Source: Bacteroidota bacterium (GTDB lineage Bacteria > Bacteroidota > Bacteroidia > 2-12-FULL-35-15). From it: a DNA stretch of 6,257 nt. Of the stretch, positions 1-5,235 are shown one piece after another. Both the position numbers and the translations under genes were made by a program. The notes beneath the pieces were generated by a model. That model saw only the letters and a list, made by a program, of their open reading frames with translations. It was not told the origin of the DNA and searched no databases. Location of the stretch: positions 1 to 6,257 of the forward strand of contig JAIOQD010000010.1 in assembly GCA_021413595.1 (NCBI GenBank), given 5' to 3'. Within the stretch, counting starts at the first letter, position 1. Each line of letters starts with the position of its first letter.

Positions 1-300
1 TGATGATTTCGCAAACCATTTTACCTCGGTATTCCACAAAACATTTTGCTCGCCTTTGCGAACTCTGTCAATAAAAGGTTTCAGCGTATCGTAATCTTGT
101 ATCGGAACAGCGGATTTAAATTGTTCGTGATTTTGAATGTTTTTATAATTATGAAATCTACCCCAATCAGTATCTTTTGCGGACGTGACCAATTTGCGCA
201 AACACTCATTCTGCACATCATTCGGATACTTCATAAAAAGTTCAATCTGATGCATTCGCTTCTTCATCCACCAACTGGCTATAGAATTGAGTATGGTCAT
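1..300 (-). CDS. GH3 auxin-responsive promoter family protein (acyl-adenylating enzyme), N-terminal part, cut by window edge
   Basis: Reading the minus strand from the ATG at 300-298 gives 100 open codons to the window edge with no stop. The start (MTILNSIASWWMKKRMHQIE) and the later LFMKYP, TDWGRF, VPIQDYDTLKPFI and KGEQNVLW stretches match my memory of bacterial GH3-family proteins, about 500 residues long and common in Bacteroidota. The visible end, WFAKSS, is where the family's first ATP/AMP-binding motif (SSGTT-like) begins, so the catalytic part lies outside the window. The family belongs to the ANL adenylating superfamily: plant members join amino acids to jasmonate or auxin through an acyl-adenylate. 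The substrate of bacterial members is not generally known, and I assign none. No Shine-Dalgarno sequence is visible, as is usual for Bacteroidota. The gene is divergent from the deoxyhypusine synthase-like gene across a 234-base spacer. Family assignment is firm; exact function is open. Confidence 0.85.
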   Translation of the reverse strand, partial: MTILNSIASWWMKKRMHQIELFMKYPNDVQNECLRKLVTSAKDTDWGRFHNYKNIQNHEQFKSAVPIQDYDTLKPFIDRVRKGEQNVLWNTEVKWFAKSS

Positions 301-534
301 AGTTTTTGACTAAAGGATAAAAAAATCATTAAATGATGCTAAAGGTAAAAAATTTAAACTTGCTTCTCTAAAATTAAAGTTTAAACAAAATTTGACTTAA
401 TGATACAAAAGCACATCTGTTATAGCCTCTGAAAAATTTAAGGCTAAAAAATCATACCATAACAAAAAAATATATCCTTATAATTAATTAGATAATGTAC
501 TTTTGCACTTTAAAATAAAAAAACATAAACAATT
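301..534. other. Divergent intergenic spacer
   Basis: AT-rich spacer between two divergent genes, so it should hold both promoters. For the minus-strand gene the best -7-like box is TACCTTTA (complement of 340-347), one mismatch from TAnnTTTG, but no TTG lies at the right distance upstream. Short inverted repeats are present: a 13-base palindrome at 325-337, TTTAAACT/AGTTTAAA at 353-360 and 378-385, and TAGCCT/AGGCTA at 423-428 and 441-446 (12-base loop). In such AT-rich DNA the first two could be chance. The third contains G/C pairs and is somewhat more credible as a hairpin or operator, but I cannot assign a role. Confidence 0.4.
498..505 (+). promoter_or_regulatory. Probable -7 box of a Bacteroidota-type promoter for the deoxyhypusine synthase-like gene
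   Basis: TACTTTTG matches the Bacteroidota -7 consensus TAnnTTTG exactly. It would place the transcription start near 511-513, giving a leader of roughly 22-24 bases before the ATG at 535. No clear TTG is seen about 20 bases upstream, so the -33 element is weak or absent. The match and position are seen; promoter activity is inferred. Confidence 0.5.
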
Positions 535-1509
535 ATGAGCAAAGGACCTATTTCTAATTTTATTGAAAAGCATTATAAACACTTTAATTCTGCAGCTTTA
601 GTGGATGCTGCAAAAGGATATGAAGCACACCTTACCGAAGGGGGTAAAATGATGATCACTCTTGCAGGTGCCATGAGTACTGCCGAATTAGGTAAATCAT
701 TAGCAGAAATGATCCGTCAGGGTAAAGTGGATATTATCTCTTGTACAGGAGCAAATTTGGAAGAAGATATAATGAATCTCGTAGCCCATTCACATTATAA
801 GCGCGTTCCAAATTATCGTGATCTTTCTCCTCAAGATGAATGGGATCTGTTAGAGAACCATTACAATCGTGTTACGGATACATGTATTCCTGAAGAAGAA
901 GCTTTTCGCAGATTGCAAAAACATATTCATAAAATATGGAAAGATGCCGATAACAAAGGCGAACGCTTTTTCCCACATGAATATATGTACAAAATATTAT
1001 TGAGCGGTGAGTTGCAACAATATTATGAAATAGATCCAAAAGATTCGTGGATGCTGGCAGCTGCTGAAATGAATTTACCAATGGTAGTGCCAGGTTGGGA
1101 AGATTCCACGATGGGAAATATTTTCTCATCGTATGTGATCAAAAATGAAATAAAGGCCTCCACAATGAAATCAGGGATTGAATACATGGTTTGGTTAGCT
1201 GACTGGTACCCAAAAAATTCGAGCGGTAAAGGCATTGGATTCTTTCAGGTAGGTGGTGGTATTGCAGGAGATTTTCCGATATGTGTTGTTCCAATGCTTT
1301 ATCAAGATATGGAAATGACAAACATTCCATTCTGGAGCTATTTTTGCCAGATATCTGATTCAACAACAAGCTATGGTTCTTATTCCGGAGCAGTACCAAA
1401 TGAAAAAATTACTTGGGGAAAATTAGATATTCATACACCTAAATTTATTGTGGAATCAGATGCTACCATTGTTGTACCATTGATGTTCGCCTGGATACTG
1501 GGATGGTAA
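535..1509 (+). CDS. Deoxyhypusine synthase family protein (bacterial DHS-like)
   Basis: 324 residues, slightly shorter than eukaryotic deoxyhypusine synthase (369 in human). The dinucleotide-fold pieces are present: TLAGAMSTA near residues 42-50, the CTGANLEED stretch at 70-78, and VGGG at 239-242. The C-terminal active-site segment reads NEKITWGK (289-296). By alignment from memory, Lys296 corresponds to human catalytic Lys329, Trp294 to Trp327 and Glu290 to Glu323. Human spermidine-site residues are changed: Asp243 becomes Asn195, His288 becomes Asp246, and Asp316 becomes Tyr283. Deoxyhypusine synthase transfers an aminobutyl group from spermidine to eIF5A with NAD; bacteria lack eIF5A, and some bacterial relatives act in polyamine synthesis such as homospermidine formation. 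The kept lysine suggests an enzyme still using the imine/NAD chemistry, but the altered pocket argues for another substrate. It appears to be transcribed alone, with a hairpin after the stop. Family certain; reaction unknown. The ATG follows a TAnnTTTG box at suitable distance. Confidence 0.88.
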   Translation: MSKGPISNFIEKHYKHFNSAALVDAAKGYEAHLTEGGKMMITLAGAMSTAELGKSLAEMIRQGKVDIISCTGANLEEDIMNLVAHSHYKRVPNYRDLSPQDEWDLLENHYNRVTDTCIPEEEAFRRLQKHIHKIWKDADNKGERFFPHEYMYKILLSGELQQYYEIDPKDSWMLAAAEMNLPMVVPGWEDSTMGNIFSSYVIKNEIKASTMKSGIEYMVWLADWYPKNSSGKGIGFFQVGGGIAGDFPICVVPMLYQDMEMTNIPFWSYFCQISDSTTSYGSYSGAVPNEKITWGKLDIHTPKFIVESDATIVVPLMFAWILGW

Positions 1510-1539
1510 AAGATTATTAGTGGAGTCATTATTGATTTT

Positions 1540-1580
1540 TTAAGCTGAAGATTTTTTAATTAAAAAAATCTTCAGCTTAA
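1540..1580. terminator. Long palindromic hairpin after the deoxyhypusine synthase-like gene, probable terminator
   Basis: Positions 1540-1557 pair perfectly with 1563-1580 (18 base pairs) around a 5-base AATTA loop. The outer half of the stem, TTAAGCTGAAGA, carries the G/C pairs; the inner half is a pure A/T tract. It starts 31 bases after the stop codon. No U-run follows on either strand, so it is not a textbook intrinsic terminator, though it could protect or define the 3' end of the mRNA. The structure is certain; the function is inferred. Confidence 0.55.
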
Positions 1581-1761
1581 CTCAAAAAAATAATATTTAG
1601 TTGAGTTTTGATTACATTAATTAAAAATAACCCAAAAATTATTAGGTTTTTTTAGAAAAATTTTATACTTTAGCATAAAGATTCAATTTATTTATACCTT
1701 AACGCAACATTTATTTTTTTTTATCGTTAAGCTAAAATATTTCAAATTTATTATTCACCCC

Positions 1762-1790
1762 GGTTTTGATTAAATACTTTTAATAAAACC
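1762..1790 (+). promoter_or_regulatory. Hairpin in the leader of the sigma factor gene
   Basis: GGTTTT (1762-1767) pairs with AAAACC (1785-1790), and ATTAAA (1769-1774) pairs with TTTAAT (1779-1784). One unpaired G sits at 1768 and the loop is 4 bases. This makes a 12-pair stem ending about 78 bases before the start codon. It lacks a following U-run, so it does not look like an attenuator; it could stabilise the mRNA or bind a regulator. The same bases include the -7-like box TACTTTTA, so it could instead be a DNA-level operator. Confidence 0.4.
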
Positions 1791-1855
1791 ATTAATATAA
1801 GGAGACCCCGATATAGCGTACACTCTACTTTTTTATAATTAATCCACAATTAAAA

Positions 1856-1863
1856 AAGGAGGT
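1856..1863 (+). promoter_or_regulatory. Strong Shine-Dalgarno sequence for the sigma factor gene
   Basis: AAGGAGGT lies 4-5 bases before the ATG at 1868, close to a perfect complement of the 16S 3' end. None of the other starts in this window has anything comparable, and Bacteroidota genes generally do not rely on this motif, so it is unusual here and fixes the start codon. A second AAGGAG at 1799-1804 has no start codon at a suitable distance. Confidence 0.7.
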
Positions 1864-1867
1864 ACCT

Positions 1868-2470
1868 ATGATTATTAAGCAGGTTATTGACGACCAAGAA
1901 TTAATTAATCGATATATCGCTGGTGACGAGACCGCACTTTCCACATTAATCCTTCGCCATAAACGCAGAATATTCAGTTATATAATGCATACGTTGAAAG
2001 ACAAAGCATTATCTGAAGATATTTTTCAAGATACTTTCATAAAAGTGATCAAAACCCTAAAAAAAGGGCAATACAATGAAGAAGGCAAATTTTTGCCTTG
2101 GGTTCTTCGGATCGCTCATAATTTAATCATTGATACCTTCAGACATGATAAACGCATGCCAACCATTAGTGGTGGTACCAATGGCGATGGAGAAAACTTT
2201 GACATTTTCAGTGTTTTAGGGCAACATGACCGTACTATTGAGCAGGAGCTCATTCAAGGTCAGGTAAGAAAGGACATAAGGAAACTTGTAGAATGTTTAC
2301 CTGCCGAACAACGAGAGGTATTAATGATGCGTCATTATTATGATATGAGCTTCAAAGAAATATCTGAGCAAACCAATGTAAGTATCAATACAGCACTGGG
2401 TCGTATGAGATATGCCCTGATAAACCTTCGTAAAATGATTGAAGAAAAGGAAATTGTGGTTTCTTATTAA
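1868..2470 (+). CDS. ECF-type RNA polymerase sigma factor (sigma-70 family)
   Basis: 200 residues, usual for group IV (ECF) sigma factors. Region 2 runs from about 10 to 97: core-binding helices with the SEDIFQDTFIKV stretch (49-60), then the FLPWVLRIAHNLIIDTFRHDKR part (75-96) that recognises and melts the -10 element. A polar linker rich in Gly, Asn and Asp (97-120) replaces region 3. Region 4 spans about 136-190, starting at LVECLPAEQREVLMMRHYYDMSF in two pieces (140-149 and 150-162), with the helix-turn-helix EISEQTNVSINTALGRMRYAL (164-184) that reads the -35 element. It directs core RNA polymerase to a specific promoter set. No anti-sigma factor with a membrane segment is encoded next to it; its neighbour is a 62-codon gene beyond a terminator. 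It has a long leader and a strong Shine-Dalgarno, so its translation may be regulated. Family very sure; regulon unknown. Confidence 0.92.
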   Translation: MIIKQVIDDQELINRYIAGDETALSTLILRHKRRIFSYIMHTLKDKALSEDIFQDTFIKVIKTLKKGQYNEEGKFLPWVLRIAHNLIIDTFRHDKRMPTISGGTNGDGENFDIFSVLGQHDRTIEQELIQGQVRKDIRKLVECLPAEQREVLMMRHYYDMSFKEISEQTNVSINTALGRMRYALINLRKMIEEKEIVVSY

Positions 2471-2476
2471 ATACAA

Positions 2477-2532
2477 CGAATTACGAATTTTATCGAATTA
2501 CGAATAGGGTATATTTCCTTATTCGTAATTCG
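2477..2532. repeat. Three copies of a 12-base unit, two direct and one inverted
   Basis: CGAATTACGAAT occurs at 2477-2488 and 2494-2505 (17 bases apart), and its exact complement ATTCGTAATTCG at 2521-2532. A decayed further copy (TTTGTAATTCC) lies at 2540-2550. The inverted copy can pair with either direct copy, giving two mutually exclusive hairpins. I recall similar AATTCGTAATTCGT strings between genes in other Bacteroidota genomes, but cannot check this here. Confidence 0.75.
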
Positions 2533-2537
2533 TTTTT
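2494..2537 (+). terminator. Intrinsic terminator of the sigma factor gene
   Basis: Positions 2494-2509 pair with 2517-2532 (16 pairs including one G·U) around a 7-base loop, followed directly by five T's at 2533-2537. It starts 24 bases after the sigma factor stop codon and separates that gene from the small gene at 2647. Confidence 0.8.
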
Positions 2538-2646
2538 AATTTGTAATTCCCAGGAAGTTTAAAAATTTTATTGGGATATTTTTTTTTCATACAATAAACT
2601 AAAAACACTACCGTTAAACATACATTATAAACCAAATAAACCCTGA

Positions 2647-2835
2647 ATGGCTAAAATCTCTACTAAAAAAAACATTGCATCTCTTAACCCTAATATGAAT
2701 ACAGAAGTTGATAACAGCAAAGAATTTCCTTATGAACCAGGAAATAATGTTATCAATAATATTCTAAATTATTCAAAAGTTTTAAGTATCCGTAAATCTA
2801 AAAGTATGGCGTATTTTGAATTGGTGTTAAATTAA
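2647..2835 (+). CDS. Small hypothetical protein next to the sigma factor gene
   Basis: 62 residues, no membrane segment, no signal peptide and no cysteine. The first half is polar and rich in Asn, Lys and Ser and probably disordered. The second half (about 34-62) looks folded: VINNILNYSKVLSIRKSK, then AYFELVLN at the very end. This ILN-aromatic/Ser ... hydrophobic ... LN ending resembles short proteins I recall beside sigma factor genes in Bacteroidota, but I have no family name and give no function. The ORF is supported by its ATG, by sitting between two good terminators (2494-2537 and 2866-2896), and by the recalled resemblance. No clear TAnnTTTG promoter or Shine-Dalgarno is visible; expression may come from its own weak promoter or from read-through. 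Being downstream of an ECF sigma gene without a classical anti-sigma, a regulatory role is possible but is only a guess. Confidence 0.6.
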   Translation: MAKISTKKNIASLNPNMNTEVDNSKEFPYEPGNNVINNILNYSKVLSIRKSKSMAYFELVLN

Positions 2836-2865
2836 GGTAAGCAGGTATGCAAGAGTATAAAAAAG

Positions 2866-2896
2866 GTTCTGTGAGAAGCTCACAGAACATTTTTTT
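2866..2896. terminator. Bidirectional intrinsic terminator between convergent genes
   Basis: GTTCTGTGAG (2866-2875) pairs perfectly with CTCACAGAAC (2879-2888) around an AAG loop. A run of seven T's (2890-2896) follows on the plus strand; a run of A's (about 2859-2864) precedes it, giving U's on the minus strand. It can end the small plus-strand gene and the minus-strand patatin operon. The TAA stop of the displaced patatin tail (2897-2895) lies inside the plus-strand T-run. Confidence 0.85.
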
Positions 2897-3185
2897 ATTT
2901 AAGGAGTTCTACAATTCGTTTTATAGCATCTTGATTTTCGGGAAGAAAAACAGAAGCAAATACTTTCTTTTTCTCTTTGTTAGTAAGGTGCCAACTCAGC
3001 GAGATATGATCATTTTTTTCGTTCCTTAATTGCAGGTCGATAAATTCAATTTTTGATTTGCACCACATATCCGCCATTTGAATCAGCGCATTCTGATTAT
3101 AATCCTGCACATCGAAAAGATTGCCATAAAAGCTACCCATTGGAGGCATTCTGGTTGTAGTCCTGTACATCAAAAAGATTGCCAT
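2895..3185 (-). pseudogene. Displaced C-terminal end of the patatin-like gene (out of frame with the main ORF)
   Basis: This 96-codon frame ends in 63 residues, beginning LIQMADMWCKSK and ending IVELLK, that look like the natural C-terminus of the patatin-like protein: they follow directly on the PMGSFYGN...DYNQNA segment also found at the end of the main ORF. The first 14 codons (from the ATG at 3185, MAIFLMYRTTTRMP) are an out-of-frame reading of the upstream repeat copy and are not real protein. No ribosome binding site precedes this ATG. The frame break is the single extra base at 3145 between two 57-bp repeat copies. With that base removed the full protein would be 778 residues; with one whole repeat copy plus the base removed, 759. 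It is unlikely to be a gene of its own. Confidence 0.7.
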
Positions 3186-3202
3186 AAAAGCTACCCATTG
3201 GA
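3088..3202. repeat. Tandem 57-bp repeat inside the patatin-like gene, with one extra base between copies
   Basis: Copies at 3088-3144 and 3146-3202 match at 52 of 57 positions, separated by one G at 3145. Each encodes, on the minus strand, the same 19 residues (PMGSFYGNLFDVQDYNQNA plus shared flanking bases). The differences are at 3096/3154, 3099/3157, 3102/3160, 3108/3166 and 3114/3172, all transitions and all synonymous third positions (Asn, Tyr, Asp, Val and Phe codons). The unit is exactly 19 codons, so it would be in frame but for the extra base. Confidence 0.95.
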
Positions 3203-5232
3203 CGGAATAAGGCCTGCATCAATGTTTGAGAAGGATTCCCTTCAATTGGGCTATTTTTATGCTTATCACGAATTTGAATTATAACTATACCGCTTGTATT
3301 TTCAGCGATCCAATCATTAAAAATTTTAACAAAACGCAAAGTGGTTTCCAAGCCAAAATTATCGCGTAAACCGGCATCCATTATTTCAATACGGGGCTCA
3401 CTTGGTAATGATACCACAGGTGAAATATATGGAAAGGTCGCACTCATTCGTAAAACACTGCTGAATAGAATTTTAGATGCATCTTGTTCTTTAAAAAAGC
3501 GAGAATATTCTATTGCATCAAAAAGCTTATTATAACTGGTCTTGTTTGTTCGAGTGTTTTGAGTGAGGAATGAAATGGGTTGTGATGATACCATTAGTTT
3601 TCTTCCATCATTTACTATTGAAGGAGAAAATATCATCATCGGAATGGATGAATTCGCCTCATCCAATTGATAATCACCTAATCTCTTATTAAATGCTTTT
3701 TCAGTATTTTCTTCTAATCTATGTTCAAAAGCATAGGCACGATCCTTCGGATATCTATTCCCATCAAGAGTAAAACTTTGCAACGGAAATAACCATTCGC
3801 TGGTTGCTATTTTAAAAGCGATGGGATTTAAAACATCGTTTGAAATATTTGTTAAATACTTTTTGCCATAATAACTTTTAATTTTATTATGTTGTTTTTG
3901 AAGATAGAGTTCGCGCAGGTAAGCCGCCCCGATCATACCTCCCGAAGAACCGGTAATTAATTGTGTTTGCTGTAAAAGTCTGCCGTTTAACATACTATCA
4001 GCATACTGCAATGTATAGAATGTCCATAATGACGACCGAAGTCCTCCCCCGCTGGTATTGATAAAGACCAGTTTCGGTTTTATTAGTGGATCAGTTAATG
4101 ATGTGTTTTTTTGTTTCCATTTATTTAATATGCCTAACATGTTAACAACGTCCTTATCGAACAGCTCATAATTTTTGTCAATTTTTTTAAAATTGTTGTA
4201 ACTATAATCTGCTTTTTTTGTATTATAATTCAAACCAAAAGCACGATCTACGGTCAACAAATCAATTTTATGAACAAAATTAAAAAGAAATAAAAACAAA
4301 ATAAAAACAGGGATCGACCAGCCTCCCCACCATCTATAAAAGGAACTCACCAACATACTGAATGCAGTAAAAAGCAAAAAAATACTTGCTCCGGCAGGAA
4401 TTTCAAATGTATTTTTTTCACCCAAAAAACCTAATACAAGCAAACTAACTATCGAGATCATTTCAAAAATAAAAGCAACATGGTGATTTCGTCTAATTAC
4501 TTCTTTCAACATTTCCTTTTTATAATGCTGAACGGATCGTACTAAACGTATAGAGGTAGGGCTACTAAAATATGTTTCTACATACCAGTCTCTTGATTCT
4601 TTAACTAATTTCGGATTACGTTCCCCAGTAATTGGTCTTTTATCAGCCTTGTAGGGGATTTCTAATTTATGTTGTATTCCATAAAGTTTAAAAATATCTT
4701 TATTACCTTTAAAAAAATAAGTGAAAGCTAAAAAAAGAAAAAGGCCGAGCCCCGATAAAAACGCGACTATCATCAGAAGTATTTTAGACGTTGACATAAC
4801 ACCTTCTCCGTGAAGGAAAAAATATATTTCAAAACAATAGAGAGTAATAAAAACAAGAGGAATAACAAAATTATTTAAGCAGTACTTCATAAAAGGAAAC
4901 CGAAGAGACGCAAGGAAAGGGAAACGGTAAGCGTTTTGTATAAAGCTGGCTATGTTGTATGCCATGACAAACCCTCCACAAGAGAAACCAACAATAAAAT
5001 AAGATAGAAAACTTACTTTATTAAAATATTCAGGGCCCAAAAAAAGATAAGCAATCCCATAATTTGGTGCAATATTATTGGTGATCATCCCAAATAACAA
5101 GGACCAAAAAATTAGTAGTAATAAGTTTTTTTTAAAATCAAGCATTAAGAGTCTAAAAAAAAACGAATAGTACAACCTTCGAAAAGTCGAGTGCTTCCGA
5201 ATGGCAATGCTTACTACTTGAATAAAGCTCAT
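3133..5232 (-). CDS. Patatin-like phospholipase fused to a multi-pass membrane domain, C-terminus frameshifted
   Basis: 699 codons, ATG at 5232-5230. The N-terminal half is hydrophobic, with about seven likely membrane segments near residues 35-55, 72-95, 120-140, 150-174, 252-270, 282-298 and 306-321. The soluble C-terminal half (about 385-680) is a patatin-type Ser-Asp hydrolase: oxyanion-hole motif SGGGLRSS (394-401), nucleophile elbow GSSGG with Ser430, and catalytic Asp619 in DAGLRDNFG. Patatin enzymes cleave acyl chains from lipids, so it probably acts on membrane lipids at the inner membrane; the substrate is unknown. It starts 3 bases after the ftcD-type gene stops, so the two are surely cotranscribed and probably translationally coupled. 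The ORF ends early at a TAG (3135-3133) because of one extra base between two 57-bp repeats; the expected last 63 residues lie in another frame (2895-3087). The catalytic residues all precede the break, so activity may survive if the short form is stable. Confidence 0.88.
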   Translation of the reverse strand: MSFIQVVSIAIRKHSTFRRLYYSFFFRLLMLDFKKNLLLLIFWSLLFGMITNNIAPNYGIAYLFLGPEYFNKVSFLSYFIVGFSCGGFVMAYNIASFIQNAYRFPFLASLRFPFMKYCLNNFVIPLVFITLYCFEIYFFLHGEGVMSTSKILLMIVAFLSGLGLFLFLAFTYFFKGNKDIFKLYGIQHKLEIPYKADKRPITGERNPKLVKESRDWYVETYFSSPTSIRLVRSVQHYKKEMLKEVIRRNHHVAFIFEMISIVSLLVLGFLGEKNTFEIPAGASIFLLFTAFSMLVSSFYRWWGGWSIPVFILFLFLFNFVHKIDLLTVDRAFGLNYNTKKADYSYNNFKKIDKNYELFDKDVVNMLGILNKWKQKNTSLTDPLIKPKLVFINTSGGGLRSSLWTFYTLQYADSMLNGRLLQQTQLITGSSGGMIGAAYLRELYLQKQHNKIKSYYGKKYLTNISNDVLNPIAFKIATSEWLFPLQSFTLDGNRYPKDRAYAFEHRLEENTEKAFNKRLGDYQLDEANSSIPMMIFSPSIVNDGRKLMVSSQPISFLTQNTRTNKTSYNKLFDAIEYSRFFKEQDASKILFSSVLRMSATFPYISPVVSLPSEPRIEIMDAGLRDNFGLETTLRFVKIFNDWIAENTSGIVIIQIRDKHKNSPIEGNPSQTLMQALFRPMGSFYGNLFDVQDYNQNASNG

Positions 5233-5235
5233 AAA

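Larger units (their letters stand above)
1581..1867 (+). other. Long AT-rich leader region upstream of the ECF sigma factor gene
   Basis: No credible ORF is seen in these 287 bases. The region holds poly-A/T tracts and several imperfect -7-like boxes: TACTTTAG at 1666-1673, TACTTTTA at 1775-1782 and TACTTTTT at 1826-1833, each one mismatch from TAnnTTTG and none with a convincing TTG upstream. There is a 7-base inverted repeat, CTTAACG/CGTTAAG, at 1698-1704 and 1725-1731, a stronger hairpin at 1762-1790, and a ribosome binding site at 1856-1863. If the first box is the promoter, the mRNA leader would be about 190 bases. Confidence 0.45.

Noticed and set aside
46..309. 87-codon plus-strand ORF
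   Set aside because: It lies antisense to the GH3-family gene, has no family resemblance, and the minus-strand reading is clearly the conserved protein.
872..1399. Three minus-strand ORFs of 70-86 codons
   Set aside because: All lie inside the deoxyhypusine synthase-like gene on the opposite strand and show no recognisable protein features.
1698..1731. CTTAACG/CGTTAAG inverted repeat as a regulator site
   Set aside because: Seven pairs with a 20-base T-rich loop in very AT-rich DNA is within chance expectation; kept only as a note in the leader description.
3088..3202. CRISPR-like or attachment-site reading of the 57-bp repeat
   Set aside because: The two copies are adjacent with one base between them, there is no spacer, no integrase gene, and both copies encode the same protein segment.
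2847..3535. Plus-strand ORFs of 60-68 codons at 2847-3029, 3078-3284 and 3341-3535
   Set aside because: They overlap the terminator or lie antisense to the patatin-like gene and its tail; no start signals or protein features support them.
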